Source: an uncultured Chthoniobacterales bacterium (GTDB lineage: Bacteria > Verrucomicrobiota > Verrucomicrobiia > Chthoniobacterales > UBA10450). Taken from it: a stretch of DNA of 64,000 bases. The DNA lies in the NCBI GenBank assembly GCA_902805675.1, contig CADCTA010000107.1, positions 1-64,000 of the forward strand. Direction: 5' to 3'. A program made the position numbers and the translations under genes. Positions 63,170 to 64,000 of the stretch are shown here, piece by piece. The first letter of the stretch is position 1. The number at the start of each line of letters is the position of its first letter. The notes under the pieces are model-generated. The model did no database searches, was not told where the DNA came from, and saw only the letters and a list, made by a program, of their open reading frames with translations.

Positions 63170-63664
63170 ATGAGCGCTCGCGCTATCCGCATGGGGTTGG
63201 AATCAGTCGCGACCCCGAGCGGGCGCGTGGGCGGGTTGATTTGCTGGGAACATTGGATGCCGCTGGCGCGTCAGGCTTTGCACAATGCAGGAGAAGACAT
63301 CCACGTGGCGGTGTGGCCGACGGGGCACGAGATGCACCAGATCGCGAGTCGGCACTATGCGTTCGAACCGAGGTGTTTTGTCCTGGCGGCAGGGCTCGTG
63401 ATGCGCGTCAAAGATTTGCCGCCGGGATTGCACGCGAGCACTGAGGTAGCTGAAAATCCTGACGCTTTCCTGCTCCGCGGCCGCAGCGCGATTATCGGGC
63501 CCGACGGCAAATACGTCGTCGAGCCGGTCTATGACGAAGAGACGATGGTCACCGCGGAGCTGGATCTAAACGCCGTCGATCAGGAGAAGATGACGCTCGA
63601 CGTCTCCGGCCACTACAGCCGCCCCGACGTGTTCACGTTCGGAGTCGGCAAAGGCAGCATCTGA
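63170..63664 (+). pseudogene. Nitrilase C-terminal fragment
   Basis: 164 residues: [20 protein letters not shown] has the catalytic Cys at residue 25 of the frame, then [33 protein letters not shown] and [17 protein letters not shown]. In complete nitrilases this Cys is near residue 160, with the catalytic Glu and Lys before it. That half is missing and is not found in other frames upstream, so the gene is truncated. Confidence 0.75.
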
Positions 63665-64000
63665 GCCCACGTCGCCGACGGGCGAAAACACAGGAACAAC
63701 GCGGCCGTTGGAGCTCGAACCGCCGAGCAGGCTCGCGACTTTCTCACGGAGACCGCGGCCGCGTACTCGATGAGCCGATCGGCGCCGCACGCTGAACGAT
63801 TCATGTTCGATCTCCCGCAAGGTGACACGAATGAGCCTGACCACACCACGATCGCGGGCGCGATGGCCCGACAGGCCGGTGGGAAAATCAAAGACGCCAT
63901 TGTCGGCTAGAAGGCCCATCGTCGCCGACCTGCCGTCGTATCACAGGAAGGCAGCCACGCGGCGTTCGGCGGGCATATTTGCGGCTCTGATCGCTAACGC
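63665..64000. other. Region without a supported gene
   Basis: 336 bp to the window edge. In the frame of the nitrilase, a stretch after the stop (63766-63910) reads MSRSAPHAERFMFDLPQGDT and ends at TAG. It could be the end of another broken gene; no start or family is seen. Confidence 0.4.

Noticed and set aside
63360-63372. TTCGAACC match to the tRNA T-arm as an attachment repeat
   Set aside because: Only about 8 bases match and they lie in the conserved nitrilase coding sequence (FEPRCF).

Overview
The window comes from a GC-rich member of the phylum Verrucomicrobiota. The 16S rRNA gene at 27198-28757 shows this: it carries the verrucomicrobial form of the 338 region (27545-27562, the EUB338-III probe target) and the typical sequence around it. 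Supporting traits are an LPS/Kdo-heptose pathway, apolipoprotein N-acyltransferase, bactofilins, and many non-ATG starts coupled to the preceding stop (TTGA, GTGA, ATGA). Class and order cannot be fixed from this window. Most of it is a compact chromosomal core; the last 3 kb look accessory.

1-26 kb is housekeeping. The left edge has three genes fitting leucine/isovalerate breakdown: an enoyl-CoA hydratase cut by the edge, HMG-CoA lyase and a methylcrotonyl-CoA carboxylase-like beta subunit. Then come manC-ruvX-truA, a large double-CHASE3 hybrid histidine kinase, and cysD-cysNC, divergent from an isolated nuoB-nuoC pair. A phoH / PgpH-like HD / purine nucleoside phosphorylase operon and two exported proteins of unknown function follow. 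Next is the heptose/Kdo operon rfaE1-gmhB-kdsB-pyrG, in which PyrG makes the CTP that KdsB consumes. It converges on purE-purK-tsaC, and aroK-queG follow.

26.4-30.5 kb is the most unusual part. A 16S rRNA gene stands alone. It has an upstream promoter region with two tandem copies of a 133-bp module (perfect palindrome, 6 bp, TTGAC-type -35, 16 bp, -10, then similar leader sequence), a boxA-like site, a short sequence pair that can form a processing stem, and its own intrinsic terminator about 210 bp after the gene. No 23S or 5S gene occurs anywhere in the window. tRNA-Ala(UGC) and tRNA-Ile(GAU), usually found in the 16S-23S spacer, lie 1.4 kb downstream in Ala-Ile order, behind an opposite-strand KTSC gene.

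30.4-61 kb is mixed core: Mut7-C/GNAT, NamZ-VanZ, a phosphoglucomutase-type enzyme, lnt coupled to an S1/P1-like nuclease, and a GT2/PIG-V-like glycosyltransferase pair. A long sppA-RDD-ABC transporter-LytS/LytTR operon follows, then a cupin/phosphatase/GNAT run, Ku without LigD, a decayed AraC-type regulator gene, and two adjacent bactofilin-type genes, one with N-terminal zinc ribbons. Palindromic intergenic elements with GTAGGGAC/GTCCCTAC-like ends recur between genes.

61-64 kb is accessory. A tRNA with CAU anticodon is followed by a tyrosine recombinase, a tandem excisionase-like helix-turn-helix protein, about 500 bp without a recognisable gene, and the C-terminal half of a nitrilase.
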